A stretch of DNA of 52,122 nt, taken from positions 1 through 52,122 of the forward strand of contig CALLMH010000098.1 of NCBI GenBank assembly GCA_938007965.1, given 5' to 3'. Numbering within the stretch: the first letter of the stretch is position 1; each line of letters starts with the position of its first letter. A program made the translations under genes and the position numbers. The notes below the pieces were generated by a model that searched no databases, was not told where the DNA came from, and saw only the letters and a program-made list of their open reading frames with translations. This DNA comes from an uncultured Saprospiraceae bacterium. GTDB taxonomy: Bacteria > Bacteroidota > Bacteroidia > Chitinophagales > Saprospiraceae. Positions 18,101 to 25,551 of the stretch are shown here, piece after piece.

Positions 18101-19210
18101 TCAATGCATACGAAAGAACTCATCATAAACATCAATTTGATTGGTCCAGTCATATTTTGACACCTGTTTCCGTATATCTTCTGTTTGGTTTGGGTGATTT
18201 TTTATGACTTTTCTGAGTTTGTCTAGTAATTCTGACACACTAGTGTAATAGCAATCTTGATATTTCGGCAGATCTAAATGCTCCGGGAAAGCGAGTCGGT
18301 TAGGCAAAAGAGGATAACAGCCTGCTGCGATTCCCTCTACTGATGATATCCCGAAAAAATCTTGATTACTCGTCACTAACATGATATCAGCTTTCGCCAA
18401 TAGATTTAAATAATCTGATCTTGATTTGGCATATCCGAAGTGGATTATTTTAGCTCCAAGTCGCTTCTTTGCCTCTTCAAATACCTTGGGTGACCTTTTG
18501 TATTTTTCGCCAGCTACTATGACTTCAAATGCTAATCCTTCTTCATCCAACTGAAATAGAGCCTCGAAAAAATCTTTAGGGTTCTTGTCATATTCCCATC
18601 TGTGATTCCATATGATGACTGGGACAGTATTTTCTATTTGATTAAGTACTAGAAGTGGTTTCATATTCACTCCGATAGAGAGTACATGAGACTTTTTTCT
18701 TATTTTTTCTATCTCTTCCATCGGTGTCTCATCTGGAAACTGATCTAGAAAAGTCGGCAATATCCCTAGTAAATCGTCTCTGTGATATGCAGAGTTGAAT
18801 ATCACTTTGTCCGCCGCTAAGCATGATAGATAGTTGATCCATCCATAGTGATTGTCTCTCTTGAGTATTATGTCAGGGTCCTCTTCTGACCACGGATAAG
18901 TTATCTGGTTTTCGTGAAAGAATACATGGATCGGCACCTGATTATACCAAGCATCAGTGTCTCCCTTCGCAATCAATAAACCTCGGAATGCAGCTATATT
19001 CGTAAACGATGAGGAGAGGATCAAATCGTATTCTGTCTGTAAGCTTATAATTTTATTGCTAAAGTGAATCGCTGAGTGCTCCATTCTCCACTTCCAATGT
19101 CTACCCGCCATCTGCAATAAGTCCACTTCATGAGACGAATTATCAATAAGTCCATCGACCCACTGTTTGTGACTGACACCATAAAAAGATTCTAAAAGGA
19201 GAATTTTCAT
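18101..19210 (-). CDS. tRNA-queuosine alpha-mannosyltransferase-like glycosyltransferase (GTDC1/DUF3524 family)
   Basis: 369 residues. The N-terminus MKILLLESFYGVSHKQWVDG, then HEVDLLQMAGRHWKWRMEHS, is the hallmark of the DUF3524 domain of GTDC1/QTMAN-like proteins. The C-terminal half is a GT-B glycosyltransferase domain with the donor-site motif FFGISSVEGIAAGCYPLLPN. The vertebrate homologue mannosylates queuosine on tRNA-Asp; bacterial members are inferred to do similar chemistry, but this is not certain. The gene stands alone with its own promoter, divergent from nadB. Confidence 0.82.
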   Translation of the reverse strand: MKILLLESFYGVSHKQWVDGLIDNSSHEVDLLQMAGRHWKWRMEHSAIHFSNKIISLQTEYDLILSSSFTNIAAFRGLLIAKGDTDAWYNQVPIHVFFHENQITYPWSEEDPDIILKRDNHYGWINYLSCLAADKVIFNSAYHRDDLLGILPTFLDQFPDETPMEEIEKIRKKSHVLSIGVNMKPLLVLNQIENTVPVIIWNHRWEYDKNPKDFFEALFQLDEEGLAFEVIVAGEKYKRSPKVFEEAKKRLGAKIIHFGYAKSRSDYLNLLAKADIMLVTSNQDFFGISSVEGIAAGCYPLLPNRLAFPEHLDLPKYQDCYYTSVSELLDKLRKVIKNHPNQTEDIRKQVSKYDWTNQIDVYDEFFRMH

Positions 19211-19214
19211 TTTG

Positions 19215-19248
19215 TAAAGATACTTAGCTTTATTAGAAACTTAGCAAA
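19215..19248 (-). promoter_or_regulatory. Promoter of the glycosyltransferase gene
   Basis: On the minus strand: TTTG (19245-19248), 22 nt, TATCTTTA (19215-19222), 4 nt before the ATG. One mismatch from the -7 consensus; the leader would be nearly absent. Confidence 0.45.
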
Positions 19249-19601
19249 CCATTTAGCCACATGAAAAAGAAGTGTGATTCGAGCCGTCGTTGTTTTATTT
19301 GATTTTCAATCCCGATCTAGATTTTCTCTAAATCGTTCGGACCATTTGATATTCTAAATCGCTCTATCTCATTAACCTATGGAATTATACAAATCCGAAA
19401 AACTAAACATAGAAAAGCACTCTTAATAAGATTTAGCACAAAATTTAATTATCTATAACTGTCAGCATTAAAGTAGAATCTGTCAACTCACCAACTGAAT
19501 TCAATCATCTACCAAATTGGTTTTTCTAAAAATATGGAGGCTTTCTATTTTAGAAGAGTACATTTTGTAATATAGCATTCAGCTACCTCGAATAAAACTT
19601 C

Positions 19602-19609
19602 TATATTTG
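19602..19609 (+). promoter_or_regulatory. Candidate -7 box of nadB
   Basis: TATATTTG fits TAnnTTTG and lies 27 nt before the TTG start of nadB. A -33 TTG at the usual distance is not evident. Confidence 0.4.
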
Positions 19610-19636
19610 AATCTGTAGAATAAAATAAAAAATACA

Positions 19637-21241
19637 TTGAAAAATAAATCAGATATACTTGTCATAGGTGCAGGAGTAGCTGGGCTCACATTTGCGATCA
19701 AGATGGCAGAGAAACGGCCAGATCTCAAGATCACAGTACTGACCAAGACACATGAGGGCGAGAGTAATACCAGGTATGCACAAGGTGGAGTCGCAGCCGT
19801 ATGGAATCATCAACAAGATAACTTCAAGAAACACATCGAAGATACACTAGATGCTGGGGATGGACTCTGTGATGAAGAAGTGGTAGCAATGGTGATCGAA
19901 GAAGGTCCTAAAATGGTGCAAGAAATCATAGAATGGGGCACTAGATTTGATAAAGGTAAGAAAGGAACCTACGATCTAGGTATGGAAGGAGGACATTCTG
20001 AAAATAGAATATTGCATTATAAAGATCTCACAGGATGGGAGATACAGAGAAGTCTTGTCGCCAAAGTGAAAACATTCGATAATATCACATTTCTTCAACA
20101 TTATTTTGCGCTAGATCTGATCACTCAGCACCACCTCGGGCGCAATAAGACCAGACTTAGTAAAGATATAGAATGCTATGGAGCATATGCATTAAACAAA
20201 GAATCAAAAGAAATAGAAACATTCTTGGCCAGACAGACTGTACTATGTACTGGTGGAGCGGGTCAGATATATAAAAGTACGACCAATCCAGTCATCGCTT
20301 CTGGTGATGGGATGGCTATGGTCTATCGAGCAAAAGGCAGATTGGCGAATATGGAGTTTATCCAATTTCATCCTACATCACTCTACAACCCAGCTGGGGA
20401 GAATCCTGCATTTTTGGTATCTGAAGCCGTAAGAGGCTTTGGAGCTATCTTGAAAACTACTGATGGAAAAGAGTTTATGCAGAAATATGACGAACGTCTT
20501 TCTCTAGCTCCAAGAGATATCGTCGCAAGAGCTATCGACAAGGAGATGAAAGAGAGAGGGGATGATTTCGTCCTTCTCGACTGTACACATATCGACAAGG
20601 AAGCATTCTATAATCACTTCCCGACTATATATGATAAATGTATGAGTATAGGGATCGATCCTATGAAAGACTTCATACCCGTAGTGCCTGCATGTCACTA
20701 TGTATGTGGCGGGGTGTTGGTGGATAAGATGGGCAACACATCTATCAAGAATCTATATTCTGCGGGCGAGTGTACTTGTTCGGGATTGCATGGGGCAAAT
20801 AGATTGGCTTCTAATTCGCTACTGGAAGGTCTCGTATATGGTAATAATATCTCCATAGAAATAGCGAAAAATATAGATGCCACAGTGCTCCAAGAAGGTA
20901 TACCTGACTGGAATGCTAAAGGAACCACCGAACCGAAAGAGCTCGTATTGATGACACAAAGTCAAAAAGAACTCAAGGAAATAATGAGTGCATACGTAGG
21001 TATCGTTCGGACAGAGGTAAGACTCAAACGTGCCATGGATAGATTATGGCTACTCTACAATGAAACTGAAATACTGTACGCCGATTCTGTAGTGTCGCCT
21101 CAGATCTGCGAATTGAGAAATCTGATTACCATCGGATACTTAGTGTCAAAAGCGGCCCAATTCAGAAATGAAAGCCGTGGTCTACACTTCAACACGGATT
21201 ATCCAGATAAGTACGATTATCTAGAGACGACATTATTATAG
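19637..21241 (+). CDS. nadB: L-aspartate oxidase
   Basis: 534 residues, TTG start. The FAD-binding GAGVAG is at 11-16. NadB signatures follow: ESNTRYAQGGVAAVW, HTDAGDGL-like text (DTLDAGDGLCDEEVV), EGGHSENRILHYKD, FIQFHPTSL, APRDIVARAI and ACHYVCGG. It oxidises L-aspartate to iminoaspartate, the first step of de novo NAD synthesis before quinolinate synthase. nadA and nadC are not nearby. TTG is chosen because the Rossmann fold begins 6 residues later and no closer ATG exists. Confidence 0.95.
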   Translation: MKNKSDILVIGAGVAGLTFAIKMAEKRPDLKITVLTKTHEGESNTRYAQGGVAAVWNHQQDNFKKHIEDTLDAGDGLCDEEVVAMVIEEGPKMVQEIIEWGTRFDKGKKGTYDLGMEGGHSENRILHYKDLTGWEIQRSLVAKVKTFDNITFLQHYFALDLITQHHLGRNKTRLSKDIECYGAYALNKESKEIETFLARQTVLCTGGAGQIYKSTTNPVIASGDGMAMVYRAKGRLANMEFIQFHPTSLYNPAGENPAFLVSEAVRGFGAILKTTDGKEFMQKYDERLSLAPRDIVARAIDKEMKERGDDFVLLDCTHIDKEAFYNHFPTIYDKCMSIGIDPMKDFIPVVPACHYVCGGVLVDKMGNTSIKNLYSAGECTCSGLHGANRLASNSLLEGLVYGNNISIEIAKNIDATVLQEGIPDWNAKGTTEPKELVLMTQSQKELKEIMSAYVGIVRTEVRLKRAMDRLWLLYNETEILYADSVVSPQICELRNLITIGYLVSKAAQFRNESRGLHFNTDYPDKYDYLETTLL

Positions 21242-21276
21242 AATACATTGACCATACTCAAAATCAGCTGCTGTAA

Positions 21277-21897
21277 ATGTACCTCGTAAAAACCCCGCTC
21301 TTCGCTCAGTGGCTTTTTAAAAAACTTGTTTGGCGAATCGTCAATACAAAAAAGGTTTTTCTGACTTTCGATGATGGTCCTGTGCCAGAAGCTACGCCGT
21401 GGGTTTTAGATTTATTGAGAGAGGAAGATGTCAAAGCCACCTTCTTCTGTGTAGGAGAAAATGTGAGCCGTTATCCAGATATATATCAGAGAATAATAGA
21501 CGAAGGTCACTCAATAGGGAATCATACATATAATCATCTGAATGCATGGAAAACGGATAAAAAAACCTACCTCTCAAATGTCAATAAGGCAAAAAGCGTA
21601 ATAGACTCTAGGTTGTTTAGACCTCCTTATGGTAAGTTGTCGCCTTCTTTGTCCAAGGAATTGGAAGAGGATTATGATATCATTATGTGGGATGTGTTGA
21701 GCGGCGATTTTGACTCGAATATATCTGCGAAGAAATGTCTCGATAATGTGAAAAAGAACGTGAAGGAGGGGTCGATCATTGTATTCCATGATTCTATAAA
21801 AGCGATTGATAAGTTAAAGTATGTGCTACCTGAAGTCATCAAGTCATGCAAAGCACGGGGGATGGAATTCGACAAGATCAAAACGACATCTGATTGA
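21277..21897 (+). CDS. Polysaccharide deacetylase (NodB-homology) family protein
   Basis: 206 residues. The NodB motifs are in order: TFDDGP (30-35, metal Asp33), HSIGNHTYNH (78-87, metal His83 and His87), RPPYG (115-119), DVLSGDFD, and a final VFHDS with the catalytic His. CE4 members remove N-acetyl groups from peptidoglycan or other glycans. The N-terminal LFAQWLFKKLVWR is amphipathic rather than a clear signal peptide, so location is uncertain. It is followed at once by a PIN-domain gene (TGATG junction). Confidence 0.92.
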   Translation: MYLVKTPLFAQWLFKKLVWRIVNTKKVFLTFDDGPVPEATPWVLDLLREEDVKATFFCVGENVSRYPDIYQRIIDEGHSIGNHTYNHLNAWKTDKKTYLSNVNKAKSVIDSRLFRPPYGKLSPSLSKELEEDYDIIMWDVLSGDFDSNISAKKCLDNVKKNVKEGSIIVFHDSIKAIDKLKYVLPEVIKSCKARGMEFDKIKTTSD

Positions 21898-22355
21898 TGA
21901 AGTTCTTCTTAGATACATCGGCGATATTTCACTATCTGAAAGCCAAATCCGTCTATGCGAGGATAGAAAAAGAACTATCACCATTTGATACTCGTAACAC
22001 AGCGCTGATATCTATCGTAACGCTTGGAGAATTAGAATCATTGGCGGTGCGATGCGAATGGGATACAAATAAAAAGAATCAACTCCAAGATTTGTTGTCG
22101 AAATGCAAAGTAGTAGCTATATCCGCAGACATTATTGATCGATATGCCGAAGTTGATGCCTACAGTCAAGGCTTACATGCGTCTATTGAGTCAGACAGTG
22201 ATCCAACATTTATGGGTAAAAATGATCTTTGGATCGCTGCAACCGCCTCCACCTTGGGTGCTACATTAATCACTATTGACAAAGATTTTAGTCATCTAGA
22301 AAATCATTTTTTGGATCTTAAGTTATTATCAGTAAGAGGTAAGTTTCTGAATTGA
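21897..22355 (+). CDS. PIN-domain protein, VapC-like
   Basis: 152 residues from the ATG at 21897; a TTG one codon earlier is less likely. The N-terminal FLDTSAIF carries the first catalytic Asp. The other PIN acidic residues are in VTLGELES and NDLWIAATASTLGATLITID. VapC toxins are metal-dependent RNases that cut tRNA or rRNA. There is no antitoxin gene beside it: the start overlaps the deacetylase stop by one base and downstream DNA is non-coding. It may therefore be a solitary PIN RNase or a relic of a toxin-antitoxin pair. Confidence 0.82.
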   Translation: MKFFLDTSAIFHYLKAKSVYARIEKELSPFDTRNTALISIVTLGELESLAVRCEWDTNKKNQLQDLLSKCKVVAISADIIDRYAEVDAYSQGLHASIESDSDPTFMGKNDLWIAATASTLGATLITIDKDFSHLENHFLDLKLLSVRGKFLN

Positions 22356-22664
22356 AATGAAAGCATATTCCGATGTCGTTTTCTTTCCTTTTAAAATGAA
22401 TGTAGCCAATCTAGATTTTCCTTATTGCTTTATTTTTTATTACTCTATTGTTCGCAATCGTGAAGAGTGTTTTATTATTTTAAACATAAGTAGTTGAAAA
22501 TTAAACAATTATGATTATTTTTTTTTGTTATATTAGTATATAACGATGATAAATTTCATTTTTTTCTTCGCTTAAAGTAGGGGTATCCGTTTTATCAATC
22601 ATCTTATATACAAAGCAACCTACCTTAAGCAAATAGAAATTACCAAATACTTAAACTTAATATT
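22356..22664. other. AT-rich intergenic region upstream of the Crp/Fnr gene
   Basis: This 309-nt, very AT-rich stretch has a run of eight or more T's near 22520. It contains no gene. Its only structured part is the GGGGTA/TTATATACAAAG element described separately. Confidence 0.5.
22578..22622 (+). promoter_or_regulatory. Shared upstream element (copy at Crp/Fnr gene)
   Basis: TAGGGGTA (22578-22585), 18 nt, TTATATACAAAG (22604-22615), then ACCTA, ending 49 nt before the ATG counted from the core. The same parts in the same order occur before the OmpA-family gene at 26228-26270. It may be a promoter for an alternative sigma factor or an operator. Confidence 0.5.
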
Positions 22665-23354
22665 ATGATCAACTCATCAATATTCCTAATGCTAAGAGAA
22701 TTCGATATACTCAAGTCACTCTCAGAAAAAGAACTAGAGGAAATGACAAAATTAGCTCAGCTTAAGCGGTTTGACAAGAACAATAATATCTATGAGCCGG
22801 GCGATGATAGCCACTTCGTCTATCTAGTACAGAAGGGCAGTGTCAAATTAGGTATTAATGCCGCGTGTGGTAAGATATTAATAAAAGATGTGGTGTACGA
22901 GAATTCGCTTTTCGGGGAAAATATATTCGTAGGTGAAGGACACCGCAAAGAATTCGCTAAAACAATGACGAATACATCAGTCATCAAGATTCCTGTAGAC
23001 ACGTTCCGCACGATGGTAGAAGAAAACGGCGAATTTGCGAATGACGTCATGGGTGTAATACTTCATCGTTTGCAATTATTAGAAGAAAGAATGCAATCTT
23101 TCGTTTTCAAGAAGGCCAAAATAAGAATCATGGACTTCATCAAGAGAACGGGAGAACTACGTGGAATAAAAATCGGTCTGCAAGAAATTCTGATCAATCA
23201 CGGAATGTCGCACAAAGAAATTGCATATCTCACTGACACGAGTCGACAGACGGTAGCTAGAGTGCTTGGAGAACTAAAGAAGGATGATTTGATCCACTTT
23301 AGTGCGCGAAAGCCAAACAAGATTCTGATCAGAAATATGATGAACTTAGCTTAA
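22665..23354 (+). CDS. Crp/Fnr family transcriptional regulator
   Basis: 229 residues. The cyclic-nucleotide-binding-type beta-barrel covers about 15-125 (NIYEPGDDSHFVYLVQKGSV, then YENSLFGENIFVGEGHRKEF). A long dimer helix leads to a winged HTH at about 165-225 (MSHKEIAYLTDTSRQTVARV). No cysteine cluster of the Fnr type is present, so it is not an Fe-S sensor; the ligand is unknown. It is monocistronic. The upstream element shared with the OmpA-family gene suggests a common regulator, possibly this protein. Confidence 0.9.
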   Translation: MINSSIFLMLREFDILKSLSEKELEEMTKLAQLKRFDKNNNIYEPGDDSHFVYLVQKGSVKLGINAACGKILIKDVVYENSLFGENIFVGEGHRKEFAKTMTNTSVIKIPVDTFRTMVEENGEFANDVMGVILHRLQLLEERMQSFVFKKAKIRIMDFIKRTGELRGIKIGLQEILINHGMSHKEIAYLTDTSRQTVARVLGELKKDDLIHFSARKPNKILIRNMMNLA

Positions 23355-23588
23355 TTGAAGACTACGTGTAAGTAGATAGTATAAAGAATAGTCTGGTCTT
23401 GTAGTCCTGATATCTAAGGACTATTTCGCTATGCTGACCATAATTAGTGAAAGAATATGATACAGGATCAAGCTGTAATAAAGAAAGGTTAATTATATGT
23501 ATAAAACCGAGTCAATGACTCATTTAAATAATAAAAGTCAATGAGATCACGATAAGCATTTAGATTAAGTATTTGGTTTTTCGCTTTG

Positions 23589-23628
23589 AAAACGGGCTCT
23601 TCCTATTGCTTTGGGAAGGGTCTGTTTT
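23589..23628 (+). terminator. Probable terminator
   Basis: A 15-bp stem with G-U pairs: AAAACGGGCTCTTCC (23589-23603) with GGAAGGGTCTGTTTT (23614-23628), followed by T-rich DNA. It lies 235 nt after the Crp/Fnr stop and could serve that gene. Confidence 0.5.
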
Positions 23629-23660
23629 AGTTTTGTGGGGGATTAATAAAAGTGCATAGA

Positions 23661-23695
23661 AAAGCCCGAAGGGAAGTTATTCTCTTCAGGCCTTT
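23661..23695 (-). terminator. Probable terminator for minus-strand remnants
   Basis: Imperfect stem AAAGCCCGAAG with CTTCAGGCCTTT (one bulge, one mismatch), with A's on the left that give T's on the minus strand after the stem. It lies just after the stop of the pseudogene at 23716. Confidence 0.4.
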
Positions 23696-23715
23696 GTTTA
23701 TTTATTAGGTGTGTA

Positions 23716-24095
23716 TTATTCTACGATTTTGAATTCTTTAGTTTTAGATACAAGCTGATCTAGTCCAATTAATCCCCATACGTTTGCTTCAATAATCCAA
23801 TCAGAATTAGCTTGCACTATAGAAAAATGGCTGACTAGAATTAAGAACATCAGATACACTGTAAACAGTGCCTAGCAGCGCATCATACTTTAATAGTTGA
23901 TTGCCAGATTGACCAGGTTGAGTTCCTATGTAATATACATTCCCCTTAAACTCCACTGATTCTCCTCGGATAGAGCGAGTGATGCCAGGTTCGACATCTT
24001 GGATGAGAGTCAAATGATACCTTTAAAAACTGGGTGAAGCTTTAGCAGAAGGGTGAAGAACTATAAATTCATGTGACGAAGGAACATACAGCTCT
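23716..24095 (-). pseudogene. Remnant of a secreted repeat protein (C-terminal fragment)
   Basis: Read on the minus strand, KELYVPSSHEFIVLHPSAKA runs to an in-frame TAA, then RYHLTLIQDVEPGITRSIRG and VEFKGNVYYIGTQPGQSGNQ continue in the same frame to a stop at 23807. A different frame then carries IEANVWGLIGLDQLVSKTKE to a TAA at 23716-23718. The middle part resembles hyalin-like ELWxxDGT repeats (a VEFxGxxYY pattern after a DxxPG turn). One nonsense codon and one frameshift in a short piece suggest a decayed end of a larger gene. The family call is tentative. Confidence 0.4.
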
Positions 24096-24098
24096 TTT

Positions 24099-24395
24099 TT
24101 ATACGTCGAAGCTAATTGTAAGATTACCGCCTAACCCTTGTGCAATCTTATGTAAAGTGGAGATTCTAACATCTGTTTCTGCTCTTTCGATCCTTGATAT
24201 ATGTGGTCTCTTTAAATGCACTTTCTGAGCTAATTCTTCTTGTGTCAATTTTGCTTTCTTACGAGCACCTTTAACCAATTCAGCAACCATATAAGCTTGT
24301 GCCTTTTGCTTAAATTCACTTCTACTTTCTGTGCCACTTTCGCCATACTTACCATCTAAATAATCATTTATTGTCTTAGGATTTTTCTTTGTCAT
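24099..24395 (-). CDS. HigA-like antitoxin, XRE-family HTH protein
   Basis: 98 residues from the ATG at 24395; an upstream extension is possible but lies inside the toxin gene. The HTH domain is at about 40-95: VKGARKKAKLTQEELAQKVH, then RPHISRIERAETDVRISTLH and a GLGGNL end typical of the family. Its start overlaps the end of the toxin gene by 20 nt, the toxin-first order of HigBA systems. It should neutralise the toxin and bind the operon promoter. Confidence 0.85.
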   Translation of the reverse strand: MTKKNPKTINDYLDGKYGESGTESRSEFKQKAQAYMVAELVKGARKKAKLTQEELAQKVHLKRPHISRIERAETDVRISTLHKIAQGLGGNLTISFDV

Positions 24396-24711
24396 CGTAA
24401 TACATTTTTCTAAGTTTCTTAGCTCTTTTGATTTCTTTCGCTGGCAGTTTTTGACTCTTCTTCTGGAAGCCATGAAGTAATATTACCAATTTTCCATCAT
24501 CAAAAAAGCTAAATATTCGATAGATGTTACTGTCTCTTTCTATTCGTATTTCATAGATACCTTCATCTGCATGCTTAAAGAACTTCTTAGGTAGTCGATC
24601 AACTGACATAATGATTTCAAACACATAGTCTATCTTCTCTTGCACCTCTTTAGGCAGCTCATTGAAGAACTCCCAAAAATATTCTTTATATACTTCAAGT
24701 ACTCTATTCAT
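24376..24711 (-). CDS. HigB/RelE-family toxin
   Basis: 111 residues from the ATG at 24711. Family features are FFNELPKEVQEKIDYVFEII at the N-terminus, then GIYEIRIERDSNIYRIFSFF and the late basic part VILLHGFQKKSQKLPAKEIK. This matches the Gp49/HigB branch of RelE-like ribosome-dependent mRNA interferases. It is the first gene of the pair with the XRE antitoxin. It is flanked by an integrase remnant, consistent with arrival on a mobile element. Confidence 0.85.
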   Translation of the reverse strand: MNRVLEVYKEYFWEFFNELPKEVQEKIDYVFEIIMSVDRLPKKFFKHADEGIYEIRIERDSNIYRIFSFFDDGKLVILLHGFQKKSQKLPAKEIKRAKKLRKMYYDDKEKS

Positions 24712-24717
24712 AAAACA

Positions 24718-24748
24718 CAAATGTAACCTATAAGTTCCATTAATTCAA
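24718..24748 (-). promoter_or_regulatory. Promoter of the HigB/HigA pair
   Basis: On the minus strand: TTG (24746-24748), 20 nt, TACATTTG (24718-24725), a perfect -7 box 6 nt before the toxin ATG. The -33 lies inside the integrase remnant. Confidence 0.6.
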
Positions 24749-25188
24749 CGGACGATGTTTCTTGATCTGCTCCTTTAAGTCTGTAAGGTTAGCTTTTCGA
24801 TATCGCTCTGCACTCAACACTCTTCTAAATCCGGCCAAGTATTGTCCATTTCTAAGCCTTGATATATCATTAAGCCTAAGATAAGTTTGTCACTCTCTTT
24901 AAAATAGTTAGTTGATTTGGATTCAAAGACTTTATAGGTTTTGGTGAGTTCTTCGTCTGTTAGTGGTTTGATATTGGCTTTACTTACTGTTCCTTTTATT
25001 CTGGTGGTCAGAACTATATTTGGTAATTCTTTGAACTGATAATAATGGCTGATAGTCTGTAAGCTTCTATTGATCTGGTGAGTAGATTTCTCCTCTTTTT
25101 GCAAGTAGCCGATGAAGTCCAAGAGCAAAGCATAACTGCTATCTTCTACCTTGACTGGCAACTGCATATTATCATCAAAGTGTACCAC
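24740..25188 (-). pseudogene. Tyrosine recombinase (integrase) with internal deletion
   Basis: The first part (MQLPVKVEDSSYALLLDFIG, QKEEKSTHQINRSLQTISHY, PLTDEELTKTYKVFES, LILGLMIYQGLEMD) is the SAM-like arm-binding domain and the start of the catalytic domain of an integrase. It stops at 24814. In another frame directly after this, RRVLSAERYRKANLTDLKEQ and IKKHRPLN end at the TAA at 24740-24742. This matches the C-terminus of such recombinases, including the ERY with the nucleophilic Tyr. The middle, with the Arg and the HxxR box, is missing. The reading frame begins with MVHFDDN inside an IS-end-like repeat, so the true start may be the ATG at 25167. Confidence 0.7.
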
Positions 25189-25214
25189 TAATTATTATCT
25201 GAAGTGTACCACTA
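25178..25214. repeat. Direct repeat resembling an IS end
   Basis: AAGTGTACCACTA occurs at 25178-25190 and again at 25202-25214, a 24-nt period. Repeated TGTACCACT-type motifs are reminiscent of the multiple terminal repeats of IS21-family elements. No transposase is present. Confidence 0.45.
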
Positions 25215-25542
25215 AAAAGAGCAATGATTGTAGTTTTCATTGTAAGGATTTTGTAAATGATATAATTTCGTGACTTAAATTTGGTTTATTAATTTCATGA
25301 ATAATTGGTTAATTGATTCAAACGAAATAATTTTTAAGTCTCTTAATGGTAGTAATATTAAGTGTAAAAACGGAGCATGCCAAATATGTGTTGGGTATTT
25401 ATCGCATATTTATTTTAAATAAAAAAAAGTAAATATTACGGTGTATAATTTGGTTGGTGGTTTTAGTTTGACAATACTTACAAATTCAAACTGACAGGTA
25501 GTCCTAAAAGTAATAAGTAGTTTAAAATCTAAAATCTAAAAT
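25189..25542. other. AT-rich intergenic region at the edge of the mobile scar
   Basis: 354 nt with the second IS-end-like repeat at its left edge and a heptanucleotide tandem repeat at its right edge. No open frame or RNA was recognised between them. Confidence 0.45.
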
Positions 25543-25551
25543 CTAAAATCT
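25524..25551. repeat. Tandem heptanucleotide repeat (AAAATCT x4)
   Basis: Four exact copies of AAAATCT run across the stop codon of the YceI-family gene, whose stop is at 25543-25545. Copy-number change would alter the last codon or two or the 3' end only. Confidence 0.85.

Larger units (their letters stand above)
19211..19636. other. Divergent intergenic region between the glycosyltransferase and nadB
   Basis: This 426-nt stretch holds only promoter-like signals at each end. No open frame, RNA or repeat was recognised in the middle. Confidence 0.5.
23355..23715. other. Intergenic region with hairpins
   Basis: A 7-bp hairpin (TAGTCCT 23402-23408 with AGGACTA 23417-23423) follows the Crp/Fnr gene. 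Two larger stems lie at 23589-23628 and 23661-23695. No open frame was recognised. Confidence 0.5.

Noticed and set aside
18101-19210. Ordinary glycan-building GT4 glycosyltransferase
   Set aside because: The N-terminal SHKQW and RHWKWRM signature points to the GTDC1/queuosine family, and no glycan genes surround it.
23402-23423. Short hairpin TAGTCCT/AGGACTA as the Crp/Fnr terminator
   Set aside because: Only 7 bp and a weak T run; the stem at 23589 is a better candidate.
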